Origin: Desulfovibrio sp.
Lineage (GTDB): Bacteria > Desulfobacterota > Desulfovibrionia > Desulfovibrionales > Desulfovibrionaceae
Length of the DNA stretch: 7,007 nucleotides
Reading direction: 5' to 3'
NCBI GenBank assembly: GCA_028708195.1
Contig: JAQVZK010000124.1
Coordinates: forward strand, 1-7,007
Part shown: one piece after another, positions 6,640 through 7,007 of the stretch
Layout of the letters: each line of letters opens with the position of its first letter
Numbering within the stretch: position 1 is the first letter of the stretch
The notes under the pieces: generated by a model
The model's database searches: none
Seen by the model: only the letters and a program-made list of their open reading frames with translations
What the model was told of the DNA's origin: nothing
Translations under genes and position numbers: made by a program

Positions 6640-6655
6640 AGCAAGTGACGTGCCA
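6640..6655 (-). promoter_or_regulatory. Consensus sigma-54 (-24/-12) promoter for ccmF-TPR operon
   Basis: The minus strand reads TGGCACGTCACTTGCT, a match at every defined base to the sigma-54 consensus TGGCACG-N4-TTGCW, with GG and GC 10 nt apart. The preceding base is a pyrimidine, as preferred. Transcription is predicted to start near 6629, giving a leader of about 82 nt before ATG 6547. The promoter therefore also argues against the longer ccmF reading from 6622. Confidence 0.85.
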
Positions 6656-6717
6656 GAGCCATTGAAGGGCTTGCGGCCTTAACGCAGCAAGTTTTCTGAA
6701 TAATTTTCAATTCTGGC

Positions 6718-6764
6718 TGAGTAAAAAATGCTCGGGAAGACGATTTTTTGAGTAAAAAATGATC
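6718..6764. promoter_or_regulatory. Paired direct repeats, probable ZraR-type activator sites upstream of ccmF
   Basis: TGAGTAAAAAATGCTC (6718-6733) and TGAGTAAAAAATGATC (6749-6764) differ at one base and are 31 nt apart, about three helical turns, so both would lie on one face of the DNA. Each has the outer dyad GAG/CTC or GA/TC around an A-tract. Their centres are about 97 and 128 nt upstream of the predicted ccmF transcript start, the normal range for enhancer sites of sigma-54 activators. They resemble the E. coli ZraR box as I remember it (GAGTAAAAATGACTC, same 15-nt length). The link to the ZraR-like protein here is inferred. Confidence 0.65.
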
Positions 6765-6777
6765 ACCCGGCATGTAG

Positions 6778-6843
6778 ACAGAATGAGCAGAATCTCCCTG
6801 ACAGCGCCGTGGGAAGCCGTCAGGGAGATTCTGCTCATCCTGT
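6778..6843. repeat. Large inverted repeat (24 of 25 bp arms, 16-nt loop)
   Basis: The arms 6778-6802 and 6819-6843 are reverse complements with one mismatch (A6782/C6839), including 20 uninterrupted pairs starting ATGAGCAGAATCTCC on the left. The transcript of either strand would fold into a very stable hairpin. Neither side is followed by a proper T-tract: CCTGTATAATTT follows on plus and TCTACATG on minus, so it is not a textbook intrinsic terminator. It may still act as a 3' end for a minus-strand gene ending near 6895, or as an insulator between that gene and the ccmF control region. A perfect TATAAT overlaps its right end (6843-6848), but no -35 partner is visible. Confidence 0.8.
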
Positions 6844-6850
6844 ATAATTT

Positions 6851-6862
6851 CAGACTAGTCTG
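6851..6862. repeat. 12-bp perfect palindrome CAGACTAGTCTG
   Basis: A self-complementary 12-mer without a spacer lies 8 nt beyond the large inverted repeat. It could be a protein-binding dyad or chance; nothing else in the sequence assigns it a role. Confidence 0.3.
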
Positions 6863-6894
6863 TCAGTTTGTGCTTTCAGGCCATTGCTGTCCGG

Positions 6895-7007
6895 CTAAGC
6901 ACCCAATTCTAATAGGCTGAGATGTTGAAGATTATCTTTTCTTCGCCGTCGTGGATTCAGGAGTTCTTCCAGAGACGCCGAACCGAGCAGGTTGAGCTGG
7001 ATGAGTT
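6895..7007 (-). CDS. Possible C-terminal end of an unrecognised minus-strand protein (partial)
   Basis: An open minus-strand frame runs from the window edge to TAG 6897-6895, giving about 37 residues that include QLNLLGSASLEELL and a basic run NPRRRRKDN. I recognise no family. The large hairpin at 6778-6843 lies 52 nt beyond the stop, where a 3' end could be. The opposite strand is also open from ATG 6922 to the edge (MLKIIFSSPSWIQEFF...), without a good ribosome site. Too little sequence is present to choose between these or to rule out that neither is coding. Confidence 0.25.
   Translation of the reverse strand, partial: LIQLNLLGSASLEELLNPRRRRKDNLQHLSLLELGA

Overview
The window looks like a chromosomal stretch from a Gram-negative, anaerobic bacterium of the Desulfovibrio type. 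This is inferred from three things: a ZraS/ZraR-like kinase-regulator pair, a System I cytochrome c maturation protein (CcmF), and mixed GC content with long AT-rich intergenic regions. No taxonomic marker gene is present, so the assignment is tentative.

Layout. Positions 1-110 hold the C-terminal end of a PP2C-type protein phosphatase on the plus strand. Positions 111-368 hold no gene I can support. A small SHOCT-domain membrane protein lies on the minus strand (369-599). It is divergent from a two-gene plus-strand operon encoding a ZraS-like sensor kinase with an extra PAS domain (873-2696) and a ZraR-like sigma-54 activator (2678-4045), which overlap by 19 nt. A strong hairpin terminator follows zraR directly and includes its stop codon. 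Converging from the other side is a minus-strand operon, ccmF (6547-4649) followed by a membrane-anchored TPR protein (4659-4081), overlapping by 11 nt. Upstream of ccmF is about 350 bp without a clear gene. It holds a consensus sigma-54 promoter, two near-identical 16-nt direct repeats and a large inverted repeat. The right edge may carry the C-terminal end of an unrecognised minus-strand gene.

How the parts may work together. The window encodes a sigma-54-dependent activator and contains two very good sigma-54 (-24/-12) promoter matches. One is in front of the SHOCT gene, the other in front of ccmF-TPR. Upstream of each lies a pair of 15-nt A-tract dyads. The pairs sit at nearly the same distances from the predicted transcription starts (about -97/-128 for ccmF, about -106/-138 for the SHOCT gene) with 31-32 nt between sites. 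The ccmF pair has the form GAGTAAAAAATG(C/A)TC and resembles the E. coli ZraR box as I remember it. The simplest model is a local regulon: ZraS senses a periplasmic signal, possibly metal or envelope stress, through a domain with a histidine-rich loop. ZraR then activates both a small inner-membrane SHOCT protein, which occupies the place of zraP in E. coli, and a ccmF-TPR heme-attachment operon. Placing a cytochrome c maturation gene under ZraSR/sigma-54 control would be the unusual part. It is a prediction from sequence only.
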